Positions 17,773 through 25,517 of a stretch of 64,000 bases of DNA are shown in pieces. The DNA lies in assembly GCA_934168005.1 (NCBI GenBank), contig CAKPMN010000001.1, forward strand, positions 62,001 to 126,000, written 5' to 3'. Origin of the DNA: an uncultured Bacilli bacterium (lineage in GTDB: Bacteria > Bacillota_I > Bacilli_A > RF39 > UBA660). The notes under the pieces are model-generated. The model saw only the letters and a list, made by a program, of their open reading frames with translations, was not told the origin of the DNA and made no database searches. A program made the position numbers and the translations under genes. Numbering within the stretch: position 1 is the stretch's first letter; every line of letters begins with the position of its first letter.

Positions 17773-18452
17773 GAATAGATATTTTAACTTTATTTCCAGA
17801 AATGTTTAGTGAGGTATTTAATGAATCAATAATTAAAAGGGCAAAGATTGAGAAAAAGGTAGAAATAAATATAATTAACTTTAGAAATTATACTCAAGAT
17901 AAGCACGGTAAAGTTGATGATACTCCATATGGTGGAGGAGCTGGTATGGTTCTTTCAGTTCAGCCAATATATGATTGTGTTAAAAGTCTAAAGAAAGAAA
18001 ATAGTAAAGTAATTTTACTTACTCCAAGTGGAATACCTTATAGGCAAAGTAAAGCTTACGAATTATCAAAAGAGGAACATTTAATTATTATTTGTGGACA
18101 TTATGAAGGTTTTGATGAAAGAGTTAATTCTATTGTTGATTTGAAAATTAGTATCGGAGATTATGTTTTAACTGGCGGAGAAGTTCCAGCAATGGTAATA
18201 ATAGATTCTATAGTTAGATTAATCCCTGGTGTTATTAATGAACAAAGTCATTTAGAGGATTCTTTTAATGACAAACATCTGCTTGATTATCCAACATATA
18301 CTAAACCAAGGTGTTTTAATGGAATGGAAGTACCAGAAGTTTTAATAAGTGGGGATCATAAAAAGATAGATGAATGGCGCAAGGAAAAAGCATATGAAAT
18401 AACTAAGGAAGTTAGACCTGATTTATTAATTGGAGATGATAAAAATGAGTGA
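17769..18452 (+). CDS. trmD: tRNA (guanine-N1-)-methyltransferase TrmD
   Basis: Makes m1G37 in tRNAs that read with G36, preventing frameshifts. The 227-residue protein carries the N-terminal IDILTLFPEMF, the PYGGGAGMV substrate loop, the knot LLTPSGIPYRQ and ICGHYEGFDERV, and SIGDYVLTGGE for SAM. Coupled to rimM. The usual order ends rimM-trmD-rplS; here an extra unknown gene lies between trmD and rplS. Confidence 0.97.
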   Translation: MRIDILTLFPEMFSEVFNESIIKRAKIEKKVEINIINFRNYTQDKHGKVDDTPYGGGAGMVLSVQPIYDCVKSLKKENSKVILLTPSGIPYRQSKAYELSKEEHLIIICGHYEGFDERVNSIVDLKISIGDYVLTGGEVPAMVIIDSIVRLIPGVINEQSHLEDSFNDKHLLDYPTYTKPRCFNGMEVPEVLISGDHKKIDEWRKEKAYEITKEVRPDLLIGDDKNE

Positions 18453-18894
18453 AACTTTAAAGAAAAGAAATAAATTTAATGGTAAATTATCAGATTTAAA
18501 TAGTAAATCTTTTGAAGGACTTTCTATAAAGCCTAAAAATCACTTAGAAAATGATATGAAAGTTAACAAAGTTTTAGTTGTTAATCAAGCATATATCGAA
18601 AAAATTCTTAGAAAGAAAATAACTCGTAAATTAGATTACTTTCTTAAATATATAATTGCTTTAATTGATGGCAGTGAAGATGCGACAAATCCTGATAATT
18701 TACGTTTGGCACTTGATGATTTAGCTCATTATCGTTCTATTATTGAATATAAGTATCGTAAGTATTTAGATGAAAAATACATTAATTTATTACTTCAAAA
18801 AATAGATATGTTAGAGCATGAAATAAAAGTTAAATTAGCTTATAAAAGCTTAGAGCAAGAAGAGGAAAAAGAAAGAAGTGGAAAAGTAAGATAA
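18445..18894 (+). CDS. Unknown 149-residue basic protein
   Basis: Not recognised. ATG at 18445, eight bases inside trmD, follows GGAGATG; an ATG at 18430 overlaps this binding site. The protein is highly charged and helical, with a Lys-rich start, a stretch LDDLAHYRSIIEYKYRKYL in the middle and an acidic-basic coiled end (EQEEEKERS). No membrane segment. Coupling to trmD and rplS suggests a role in translation or RNA, but only by neighbourhood. Confidence 0.75.
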   Translation: MSETLKKRNKFNGKLSDLNSKSFEGLSIKPKNHLENDMKVNKVLVVNQAYIEKILRKKITRKLDYFLKYIIALIDGSEDATNPDNLRLALDDLAHYRSIIEYKYRKYLDEKYINLLLQKIDMLEHEIKVKLAYKSLEQEEEKERSGKVR

Positions 18895-18897
18895 TTC

Positions 18898-18926
18898 TTG
18901 CTTTTTTATTTTTAATATGTTATAAT
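18898..18926 (+). promoter_or_regulatory. Promoter of rplS
   Basis: TTGCTT, 17 bases, TATAAT with an extended TG (TGTTATAAT). Confidence 0.65.
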
Positions 18927-18933
18927 TTCATTT

Positions 18934-18961
18934 GTAATCCGCTGATTTATATTATGATTAC
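18934..18961 (+). promoter_or_regulatory. Hairpin in the rplS leader, candidate L19 autoregulatory element
   Basis: GTAATC (18934-18939) pairs with GATTAC (18956-18961) around a 16-base loop that starts CGCTG, directly between the promoter and the rplS binding site. Position and form suit the L19 leader family of low-GC Gram-positives, in which the ribosomal protein represses its own mRNA. Assignment is by position and memory of the family, not by a search. Confidence 0.5.
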
Positions 18962-18989
18962 CTAGTTTAAGAAAAGGAGAGTGAATCTA

Positions 18990-19352
18990 GTGACAGTTTT
19001 AGAAAAAGTAAACGAAAGTCAAATAAGAACTGATTTACCTGAATTCCGTGTTGGTGATACAGTACGTGTAGATGTTAACATTGTTGAAGGTAAAAGAGAA
19101 AGAATCCAAGCATTTGAAGGTATTGTTACTGAAATCAAAGGTAGTGGAGTTAGTCGTACTTTTACAGTTAGAAAGATTTCTCAAGGTGTTGGAGTTGAAA
19201 GAATATTCCCAGTTAATTCACCTAAAATTAAAGAAGTTGCTATCATAAGAAAAGGTATGGTTAGAAGAGCTAAATTACATTACTTAAGAGATCTTAAATC
19301 ACAACCAAAAATCAAGGAAAGAAGAGACAACGTTTCAAATAAGGCAGCATAA
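18990..19352 (+). CDS. rplS: 50S ribosomal protein L19
   Basis: A 120-residue ribosomal protein at the 30S-50S interface, with [23 protein letters not shown] and the C-terminal RRAKLHYLR block typical of L19. I chose GTG at 18990 (mature start TVLEKV) because AAAGGAG lies nine bases upstream; an in-frame GTG at 18981 touches the binding site and is unlikely. Expressed from its own promoter with a leader hairpin and ended by a terminator overlapping the stop codon. Confidence 0.96.
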   Translation: MTVLEKVNESQIRTDLPEFRVGDTVRVDVNIVEGKRERIQAFEGIVTEIKGSGVSRTFTVRKISQGVGVERIFPVNSPKIKEVAIIRKGMVRRAKLHYLRDLKSQPKIKERRDNVSNKAA

Positions 19353-19371
19353 TCTGTCTTATTTTTCCTTT
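19341..19371 (+). terminator. Terminator overlapping the rplS stop, directly before lepB
   Basis: AAGGCAG/CTGTCTT stem (one G-U pair) with a CATAAT loop and an ATTTTT tail that ends only a few bases before the lepB ATG. Confidence 0.6.
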
Positions 19372-19372
19372 T

Positions 19373-19873
19373 ATGAATAAAATAAAAGAATTAATACCTT
19401 ATTTAATAATAATTATAGTGGTTGTGTTAATACGTTCATTTGTTGTTACTCCTGTTAGAGTTGATGGATCTAGTATGTATCCTACTTTAAAAAATGGAGA
19501 AATTTTGATACTTAAAAAATTTGATAAAACTTATGATAGATTTGATGTAGTTGTTGTTAAGTATAATGGTGAAAGATTAGTTAAGAGAATAATTGGTCTT
19601 CCAGGTGAACATATTGTTTATAAAGATAGTAAGCTATATGTAAATGATGAGTTAATAGATGAAAAGTTTTTACCATCTGACTTAACATTTGATGATTTTG
19701 ATAATATCTTACTTGGGAAGAACTTTATACCTGAGGATTATTATTTTGTTGTAGGTGATAATAGAAATAATTCAACTGATTCTAGAATAATAGGTTTTAT
19801 TCCTAAAAATGATATTCTAGGTGTTACTAATTTTAGATTATTTCCATTTAATAAAATAGGTACTTTTAATTAA
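19373..19873 (+). CDS. lepB: Type I signal peptidase LepB/SipS
   Basis: Membrane-bound Ser/Lys peptidase that removes secretory signal peptides outside the cell. One N-terminal transmembrane helix (about residues 6-24), then box B GSSMYPTL with the nucleophilic Ser, box C, box D LVKRIIGLPGE with the catalytic Lys and box E GDNRNNSTDSR. At 166 residues it has the compact single-helix Gram-positive form. The ATG is not preceded by any visible ribosome binding site and sits right after the rplS terminator, so expression must rely on readthrough or an unusual start. Confidence 0.95.
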   Translation: MNKIKELIPYLIIIIVVVLIRSFVVTPVRVDGSSMYPTLKNGEILILKKFDKTYDRFDVVVVKYNGERLVKRIIGLPGEHIVYKDSKLYVNDELIDEKFLPSDLTFDDFDNILLGKNFIPEDYYFVVGDNRNNSTDSRIIGFIPKNDILGVTNFRLFPFNKIGTFN

Positions 19874-19890
19874 AAAAGTGCCTATTTTTT
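19854..19890 (+). terminator. Terminator after lepB
   Basis: Long stem AAATAGGTACTTTT paired with AAAAGTGCCTATTT (one G-U pair) and T run. Confidence 0.75.
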
Positions 19891-19928
19891 ATATTCTACT
19901 TTAAGTCGGTTGTTTAAAAATATTGATT

Positions 19929-19937
19929 TGTTATAAT
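19929..19937 (+). promoter_or_regulatory. Extended -10 promoter TGTTATAAT for the HTH gene
   Basis: TGTTATAAT 17 bases before the ATG at 19954. Confidence 0.5.
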
Positions 19938-19953
19938 TGAATTGGGTGATAGA

Positions 19954-20835
19954 ATGGATTACAAAGCAATAGGTTTATTTATTAAAAATAGACGAATTAA
20001 AGCTAATTTAACTCAAAGAGAATTGGCTAATATGTTAGGTGTTACTGACAAGGCTGTCAGTAAATGGGAAAGGGGAAATGGTTGTCCAGATGTTTCTATA
20101 TTAGAAAGTTTATCAAATGTTTTAGATGTTTCTATATTAGAAATATTAAATGGAAAAAGGATGGAAAATATATCTTTATCTGATGCGGATATGGGAATTA
20201 AAGTTTCTTTAATAGAAGATAGAAATAAATATAAGAAAATAGCTTGTTTAATTATTTCTATATTTATCATATGTATGGTATTTATGGTTTTTGTTTTAAA
20301 TATTACTCACATATTTTATCTTAATAAAAAAATAACTTATGATTTTACTGATTATCATAAAGAGATAAATGAGCTATTGAATGAGTTTAGTAGTAAGAAT
20401 GATAGTCTTAACAAAGAATGTATTAGTGACGAAGATTTTAATGAAATAAAAAAAGATTTAAATGAAATTTATAATGGCTATAAAAATTTAAAAATAAATT
20501 CATATGATGGAGTTGTTTCGTTAAACAAAAAAGATTTATATGAACTTGATAGTGAAAAATACAATATGTTAGATATGGTACATATATTAGAAATTTTATC
20601 TAAATATTCTTCTAGAATAGGAGACTATTATGATTTATTTATGGATGAGTTTAGATATTCTGCATATGGAAGTTCTTTTGCTTATAAAGACATTACCGAC
20701 TCATCTTTTTATCAGGTAAATAGTATTTTATCTAGAGATATTGATCCTATGGAATTTAGAACTTCTAAGGCAAAATATTTACTTAAAAATATGATTTATA
20801 TTTTATCTTATATTGGTGGTGATATTTGTGAATAA
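19954..20835 (+). CDS. Membrane-anchored XRE-family HTH protein
   Basis: A 293-residue protein with an N-terminal Cro/CI-type helix-turn-helix (about residues 5-60; TQRELANMLGVTDKAVSKWERG is the recognition part), a short linker, one transmembrane helix (about 90-113) and a roughly 180-residue outer domain of charged, helical sequence. This layout suggests a one-component regulator that senses something at or outside the membrane. ATG at 19954 follows GGGTGAT; an in-frame TTG at 19942 lies ahead of that site. The next gene, a polytopic membrane protein, overlaps it by eight bases and is the likely partner. Confidence 0.8.
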   Translation: MDYKAIGLFIKNRRIKANLTQRELANMLGVTDKAVSKWERGNGCPDVSILESLSNVLDVSILEILNGKRMENISLSDADMGIKVSLIEDRNKYKKIACLIISIFIICMVFMVFVLNITHIFYLNKKITYDFTDYHKEINELLNEFSSKNDSLNKECISDEDFNEIKKDLNEIYNGYKNLKINSYDGVVSLNKKDLYELDSEKYNMLDMVHILEILSKYSSRIGDYYDLFMDEFRYSAYGSSFAYKDITDSSFYQVNSILSRDIDPMEFRTSKAKYLLKNMIYILSYIGGDICE

Positions 20836-21469
20836 TATTTTAAAATTTATTAGATATGCTTTATTTTTTTTAATATTTATATTTTCTATATGTTTACATA
20901 AATTATCGGATATGAACAGTTTATATGTTTGGTATATTTTATTTATATTTATAGAATCATTTATATTGATAATTGATTTAAAAAGAAAGAATAATTATTC
21001 AAAAACATTTGAAATTATTAGTATAATACTTTTCTTAACACACTTATTATTATTTTTTAGAATGTTTTTAGATCCTAGTTTTATTAATGATTCTGATATT
21101 ATTGGATATTATGGGTTTTCTCTTTCAAGAACTAATTATTTTTATCAGAATTTAGTATTTTTAATTCCTATGTATATTTCTTTATATATTTATCATTATT
21201 TAGAGTTACAAATGAATGGTTATAAAATAAATAATATAAAAATTAAAATAGCTTTAGTTTTAACTTTAGTTAACTTGTTTTTTTCAATATATTTCTTTAG
21301 TAGTTTTATGTTTTTGCTTTTGATTAATTTTATAGTTTTAATATATATAATAGCTACTTTAATTATATATAATCATAGACAGACTAGAAAAAATGAATTA
21401 ACTTTATTTATATGTTTTACTATAAACAGTCTTAACTTAATTTTTTATTTACTTCTTTTTTTAGCATAA
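20828..21469 (+). CDS. Polytopic membrane protein, unknown
   Basis: A 213-residue hydrophobic protein with six to seven predicted transmembrane helices and few charged residues. I chose the GTG at 20828, behind GGTGGTGAT, overlapping the stop of the HTH gene by eight bases; a TTG at 20813 precedes the site. No transporter or enzyme motif seen. The overlap indicates that the HTH protein and this protein act as a pair, perhaps regulator and target or sensor. Confidence 0.7.
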   Translation: MNNILKFIRYALFFLIFIFSICLHKLSDMNSLYVWYILFIFIESFILIIDLKRKNNYSKTFEIISIILFLTHLLLFFRMFLDPSFINDSDIIGYYGFSLSRTNYFYQNLVFLIPMYISLYIYHYLELQMNGYKINNIKIKIALVLTLVNLFFSIYFFSSFMFLLLINFIVLIYIIATLIIYNHRQTRKNELTLFICFTINSLNLIFYLLLFLA

Positions 21470-21475
21470 AATGTA

Positions 21476-21484
21476 TGATATAAT
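21476..21484 (+). promoter_or_regulatory. Extended -10 promoter TGATATAAT
   Basis: TGATATAAT upstream of the DUF308-like gene, which has a GAGAGGG binding site. Confidence 0.45.
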
Positions 21485-21509
21485 ATGTGTAGAATAGAGA
21501 GGGATAATT

Positions 21510-22082
21510 ATGAGTAAGATTTTAAATAAGTACACAGTTATATCAATAGTTATATCAATGTTTTTAATTCTCTTAGGAATTATACTTATTACTTTTCCAA
21601 ATACTTCTATAGTTGTATTTGGATATGCTTTAGCAATGTTTTTAATTGTACAAGGTGTATATTTTATCGTACTTGATATATACGATGAAATATATTTTAT
21701 ACCATTTGGATTATTACCAAAGGGTGTATTATCAATAATACTTGGTGGCATTTTATTTGCTTATCCAAAGACCTTGGTTGTTTTGATACCGGTTATAACA
21801 GGAGTTTGGTTTATTACAACTAGTGCGATTAACTTAAGAGTTTCTTATATGCTTAAAGATATATCTAAATCTAGTTGGATACTAACTTTAGTTATTTCAA
21901 TTTTATCAATTATTTGCGGAGTATGTTTAGTTATTAGACCACTTACTTCTGCAAGTATTGTTATAATAACTGTTGGCATAGTTTTAATAGTTTATGCTGT
22001 TTCAAATATTATTGATATGATCACTTTTAGGCAACATATGAATGAACTTATTAAAATATTTAAAGAACGTATTTCTGAATAA
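21510..22082 (+). CDS. HdeD/DUF308-like membrane protein
   Basis: A 190-residue membrane protein with six hydrophobic helices in three pairs. The repeated pattern of a glycine-containing helix followed by an aromatic turn (LLGIILITFPNTS, LGGILFAYPKT, ICGVCLVIRPLTS) is typical of the DUF308 or HdeD-like family. The cellular role is unknown; HdeD of enteric bacteria is tied to acid resistance, which need not apply here. Single gene with own promoter and terminator. Confidence 0.72.
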   Translation: MSKILNKYTVISIVISMFLILLGIILITFPNTSIVVFGYALAMFLIVQGVYFIVLDIYDEIYFIPFGLLPKGVLSIILGGILFAYPKTLVVLIPVITGVWFITTSAINLRVSYMLKDISKSSWILTLVISILSIICGVCLVIRPLTSASIVIITVGIVLIVYAVSNIIDMITFRQHMNELIKIFKERISE

Positions 22083-22108
22083 AAGGGTGCTTAATGCATT
22101 CTTTTTTT
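22081..22108 (+). terminator. Terminator after the DUF308-like gene
   Basis: AAAGGGTGC/GCATTCTTT stem with G-U pairs, TTAAT loop and T run. Confidence 0.65.
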
Positions 22109-22131
22109 GATATAATGTAGATGGTGGTAGT

Positions 22132-22620
22132 ATGGAAAGAATTGACAAGATTAATTATTATTTAGATTTAGCTGAAGTTACGCTTGAAAGAGGAACATGC
22201 ATTAGAAGAAATTATGGTGCTGTTATTGTGAACAATGATGAAATAGTTTCAACTGGCTATGTTGGGGCTCCAAGAGGCAGAGTGAACTGTAATGAACTTG
22301 GCTATTGTATACGTGAGAAAATGAATGTTCCACGAGGAGAAAGATACGAACTTTGTCGTAGTGTTCATGCTGAACAGAATGCAATTATAAGTGCTGAAAG
22401 AAGAAAAATGATAAATTCTACATTATTCTTATGTGGAAAAAAATATACTGATGGAAGTTATATAACTAATTCAAATCCTTGTGGTTTATGCAAGCGAATG
22501 ATTATTAATGCAGGAATAAAAGATATTTATATAAGAGATAGCAAAGATGAATATCGTCATATAATGGTTCAAGATTATATAGATAATGATGAATCTATTA
22601 ATGGTACTTTAGGTTATTAG
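22132..22620 (+). CDS. comEB: dCMP deaminase-like protein (ComEB family)
   Basis: A 162-residue zinc deaminase. The metal and catalytic motifs are HAEQNAI (about residues 81-87; His ligand and catalytic Glu) and PCGLC (about 117-121; Cys ligands), and an N-terminal CIRRNYGAVIV segment matches deoxycytidylate deaminases. It would deaminate dCMP to dUMP for dTMP synthesis. The ComEB name comes from the competence locus of Bacillus, but no comEA or comEC lies nearby, so a nucleotide role is more likely. Confidence 0.88.
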   Translation: MERIDKINYYLDLAEVTLERGTCIRRNYGAVIVNNDEIVSTGYVGAPRGRVNCNELGYCIREKMNVPRGERYELCRSVHAEQNAIISAERRKMINSTLFLCGKKYTDGSYITNSNPCGLCKRMIINAGIKDIYIRDSKDEYRHIMVQDYIDNDESINGTLGY

Positions 22621-22622
22621 TA

Positions 22623-22651
22623 TTGTATATAGATTAATTTTATGATAAAAT
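22623..22651 (+). promoter_or_regulatory. Probable promoter of tRNA-Glu
   Basis: TTGTAT, 17 bases, TAAAAT. Confidence 0.45.
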
Positions 22652-22652
22652 G

Positions 22653-22672
22653 TTAATGTCTTATGACATTAA
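22653..22672 (+). repeat. Perfect inverted repeat just 5' of tRNA-Glu
   Basis: TTAATGTC (22653-22660), TTAT, GACATTAA (22665-22672), ending one base before the tRNA. It could fold in the pre-tRNA leader or act as a protein site. Confidence 0.6.
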
Positions 22673-22673
22673 T

Positions 22674-22750
22674 GGCCTGTTGGTGAAGTGGCTTAACACA
22701 CTGCCCTCTCAAGGCAGCATTCACGGGTTCGAAACCCGTACAGGCTACCA
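22674..22750 (+). tRNA. tRNA-Glu (anticodon CTC)
   Basis: 77 bases including encoded CCA. Acceptor GGCCTGT/ACAGGCT (the first pair is G-U), anticodon stem CTGCC/GGCAG with loop CTCTCAA giving anticodon CTC, T arm ACGGG/CCCGT with TTCGAAA. The body resembles Bacillus tRNA-Glu. A terminator with a GAAA loop follows. Confidence 0.93.
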
Positions 22751-22759
22751 AATGAATTT

Positions 22760-22783
22760 AAACTAGAGAAATCTAGTTTTTTT
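22760..22783 (+). terminator. Terminator after tRNA-Glu
   Basis: AAACTAGA-GAAA-TCTAGTTT followed by T. Confidence 0.85.
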
Positions 22784-22823
22784 AGTTTAATTTTGAGCAT
22801 AGTATTTTATAGGAGGTAATGTT

Positions 22824-23099
22824 ATGAGTATAGTTCCTGATATTCCTCCTAAAGCTTGGAGTTTTAGCGCTGTTATAGTAGGTTATTTACTTATAGATGA
22901 TCTAACTGCTAATGAACAAAATGCTCTTGGTAACTGGCTAATGCTTACAGCTCAAGTTTTATGTACAAATGCTTATTACAAACAAGTACAATATGAAAGA
23001 CAAAATGTAAGTGAACCATCGTTAGAAGAAACTGTTTCTATATTAGAAAAAATGGTTGCAGCTTTAAGTGAAGAATTAACTAATTTAAAAAATAAATAA
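22824..23099 (+). CDS. Unknown 91-residue protein between two tRNA genes
   Basis: Not recognised. Strong AGGAGG binding site. The first 55 residues are uncharged and partly hydrophobic (PPKAWSF, VIVGYLLIDD, NALGNWLMLTAQVL), so could form one or two membrane-associated helices; the last 25 residues form a heptad-like helix (EETVSILEKMVAALSEEL), a probable short coiled coil. This looks like a small oligomerising, membrane-edge protein. Its place between two tRNA genes gives no functional clue. Confidence 0.78.
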   Translation: MSIVPDIPPKAWSFSAVIVGYLLIDDLTANEQNALGNWLMLTAQVLCTNAYYKQVQYERQNVSEPSLEETVSILEKMVAALSEELTNLKNK

Positions 23100-23116
23100 C
23101 TTTTTTATAAAAAGTA

Positions 23117-23145
23117 TTGAAAGTAAAAATATATTTTGTTATAAT
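23117..23145 (+). promoter_or_regulatory. Promoter of tRNA-Met
   Basis: TTGAAA, 17 bases, TATAAT with extended TG. Confidence 0.75.
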
Positions 23146-23157
23146 TAGACAAGTGAT

Positions 23158-23234
23158 GGCGATGTAGCTCAGTTGGCTAGAGCGTCCGGTTCATACCCGG
23201 AAGGTCGTGGGTTCGACCCCCTCCGTCGCTACCA
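23158..23234 (+). tRNA. tRNA-Met (anticodon CAT), elongator type
   Basis: 77 bases with encoded CCA. Anticodon stem TCCGG/CCGGA with loop TTCATAC. Acceptor starts with a paired G1-U72 and the anticodon stem lacks the three initiator G-C pairs, so it is not an initiator. The body matches elongator Met of Bacillus; a lysidine Ile tRNA is less likely. The T stem GTGGG/CCCTC contains one U-U mismatch. Confidence 0.9.
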
Positions 23235-23244
23235 AAATGAAATT

Positions 23245-23270
23245 AACTAATCTTTATGATTAGTTTTTTT
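23245..23270 (+). terminator. Terminator after tRNA-Met
   Basis: AACTAATC/GATTAGTT stem, TTTAT loop, T run. Confidence 0.8.
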
Positions 23271-23386
23271 GTGTTTTAAAAAATTTTATATATTTTTAAA
23301 TTTTTGAATATTTTTAAATATTAAGTCAAAATGTTTATTTAATTTAAAAAATTTGGTATACTAATTATAGTAGAGAAGTTGGTAAT

Positions 23387-24751
23387 ATGAAGTATAAATA
23401 TTGGTTGATTTTTTTATTTTTTGTTTTAGCGATACTAGCTTTTATGATTTATATAAGAGTTTCTTTTCGCATAGTTGGAAAAACTAATACTACTATTACT
23501 TATTTAGAAGAATATAAGGATTTGGGAGCTAGATATAATATATTTTTTAAATCATTTAGTGATAAGATAACTGTTACTAATAATGTTGATACTACTAAAT
23601 TAGGAGAGTATGAAGTTATATATAAAGTTAAAATATTTTCTATTACTATGAAAAAAGTTAGAAAAGTTAAAGTTATAGATAATTTAGCTCCTATAATTGT
23701 TTTTGATAGTGATGATTTAGAAAAATCAATTTGTCCTAATAGTGACATACCGAAAGATTATAAGGCTTATGATTTATATGATAAAGATTTAACTGATAAG
23801 GTAAAAATAGAGGATACTGCTGATGGAATTATTTATTCAGTTAGTGATTCTTCTAATAATAAATATTCTGTTAAAAGAAAAATAAAAAGAGAAGATATAG
23901 AAAAGCCAACCATTGAATTAAAGGGAAGTTCTACTATGTATTTAGGTCTTACTTCCAAATATAGTGAACCTGGGTATGTTGTTCATGATAATTGCGATTC
24001 AAATGTCGAAGTTAATGTTGATAACAATATTGATACATCAAAACCTGGGACTTATTATGTTACTTATAAAGCAAAAGATTCAAGTGGAAATGAAGAAGAA
24101 GTAAAAAGAAAAGTTATAGTTTATAAGGAAAATGGACAAGGAGTTATTTATTTAACATTTGATGATGGTCCAAGTGGATCTGGATCCACTTTAAAAATAC
24201 TTAATATTTTAAAGGAAGAAAATGTAAAAGCTACATTCTTTGTAACTTGTAGTGGACCTGATAATTTAATTAAAAGAGAATATGATGAAGGTCATACAGT
24301 TGCACTTCATACTAAAACGCATAAATATAGTTATGTATATTCATCAGTTGATAATTATTTTGAAGATTTATATTCAGTACAAAATAGGGTTTATAATATA
24401 ACTGGTGTTAAAACTAACTTTATAAGATTTCCTGGTGGAAGTAATAATACTGTTAGTAATAAATATTCGAATGGCATTATGAAAACCCTAAGAGAACAAG
24501 TAGAAGAAAAAGGATTTACGTATTTTGATTGGAATGTATCTTCAGGAGATGCTGGTGAATGTGTAACATCTAGTTGTGTATATAATAGTGTTATAAAAGG
24601 TTTATCTAAAAAAAGAGCTAACATTGTATTAATGCATGATATTAAAATGTTTACTGCTGATGCTTTAAGGGACATAATTAAATATGGAAAAGCAAATGGA
24701 TATACTTTTGAAGCAATTACATCTTCTACAACACCTGTTCATTTTGGATAA
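23387..24751 (+). CDS. Membrane-anchored polysaccharide deacetylase with Ig-like domains
   Basis: A 454-residue cell-surface enzyme. One N-terminal transmembrane helix (about residues 5-25) anchors it; two bacterial Ig-like DUF5011 type repeats follow (about 27-95 and 165-240, the second with GTYYVTYKAKDSSGNE). The C-terminal NodB domain has TFDDGPS (catalytic and metal Asp), HTKTH (metal His pair), RFPGG, and the late VLMHD. It probably removes acetyl groups from peptidoglycan or another wall glycan outside the cell. Single gene closed by a terminator. Confidence 0.9.
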   Translation: MKYKYWLIFLFFVLAILAFMIYIRVSFRIVGKTNTTITYLEEYKDLGARYNIFFKSFSDKITVTNNVDTTKLGEYEVIYKVKIFSITMKKVRKVKVIDNLAPIIVFDSDDLEKSICPNSDIPKDYKAYDLYDKDLTDKVKIEDTADGIIYSVSDSSNNKYSVKRKIKREDIEKPTIELKGSSTMYLGLTSKYSEPGYVVHDNCDSNVEVNVDNNIDTSKPGTYYVTYKAKDSSGNEEEVKRKVIVYKENGQGVIYLTFDDGPSGSGSTLKILNILKEENVKATFFVTCSGPDNLIKREYDEGHTVALHTKTHKYSYVYSSVDNYFEDLYSVQNRVYNITGVKTNFIRFPGGSNNTVSNKYSNGIMKTLREQVEEKGFTYFDWNVSSGDAGECVTSSCVYNSVIKGLSKKRANIVLMHDIKMFTADALRDIIKYGKANGYTFEAITSSTTPVHFG

Positions 24752-24762
24752 AAAGTTAATTT

Positions 24763-24785
24763 AGGCTTGTTTTAAGCCTTTTTTT
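24763..24785 (+). terminator. Terminator after the deacetylase
   Basis: AGGCTT/AAGCCT stem, GTTTT loop, T run. Confidence 0.75.
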
Positions 24786-24811
24786 AATGGTATACTTAAA
24801 CAGGTGGTTTT

Positions 24812-25495
24812 ATGGTAGGTAATGTGATTGATTTGTTTAACAAAAACAAGATTTTAGCAAGAGCTATGGATTTAGCTTATGTGACTAAGTATGATAGCGA
24901 ATATAGGCTTGATTTTACTAGTTGGGCTAGTGAATTTGAGTTTTCTAAAATAGGTCTTTATAGTTTGTCTACTACGCTTATTATGCCAGAATTAGATATA
25001 CCTGTTTATAAATCTATAGGTTTTTTAATTAATTCAGATAAAGCTGATATAAGACATGTTTGTAAAAGTGATAGCTTATCTTCTGGAAATGAATTAAATG
25101 GAGATTTTAATGCTTTAGGTAATAATTTAAAAACAATTGATAATCTTGTTAATTATATTAAAGAAAACAATAGTCATCTTATGAATGAAGTTAATGTTAA
25201 TATAAAAAATGATGCATATGTTGGACTTTTTTATAGAAAATGTCCTTCATTAAGAGTTTTGTCTAATGTTTTACTTGCTCAAACTTTATTAGAAAGATTA
25301 TCTGGAATTAAATATCCTATATTTGAGTATGATGGTAAGAATTTGAATTATAAAGATTTCAGTGATGATTTTAAAATGGATTTCTTAAGCAAGATGTGTG
25401 AAGATAAAACATTATTTTCTCAATATATATATTATTATATAATAGATGAGGTTTGTTTTAATTATTTAAATTATAAAAAAATAGAGGAGATTTAA
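24812..25495 (+). CDS. Unknown 227-residue protein
   Basis: Not recognised. Starts at an ATG with an AGGTGG binding site. Soluble composition with mixed alpha and beta character; contains a few Cys and several aromatic residues; no signal peptide, no membrane helix and no nucleotide-binding loop. It ends convergently with the metalloprotease-like gene on the other strand and shares its terminator. Confidence 0.72.
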   Translation: MVGNVIDLFNKNKILARAMDLAYVTKYDSEYRLDFTSWASEFEFSKIGLYSLSTTLIMPELDIPVYKSIGFLINSDKADIRHVCKSDSLSSGNELNGDFNALGNNLKTIDNLVNYIKENNSHLMNEVNVNIKNDAYVGLFYRKCPSLRVLSNVLLAQTLLERLSGIKYPIFEYDGKNLNYKDFSDDFKMDFLSKMCEDKTLFSQYIYYYIIDEVCFNYLNYKKIEEI

Positions 25496-25517
25496 GATAC
25501 TCCTCTTATTTTTTTTT
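25480..25517. terminator. Bidirectional terminator between convergent genes
   Basis: AGAGGAG/CTCCTCT stem flanked by an A run on the left and a T run on the right, serving both strands. Confidence 0.75.
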
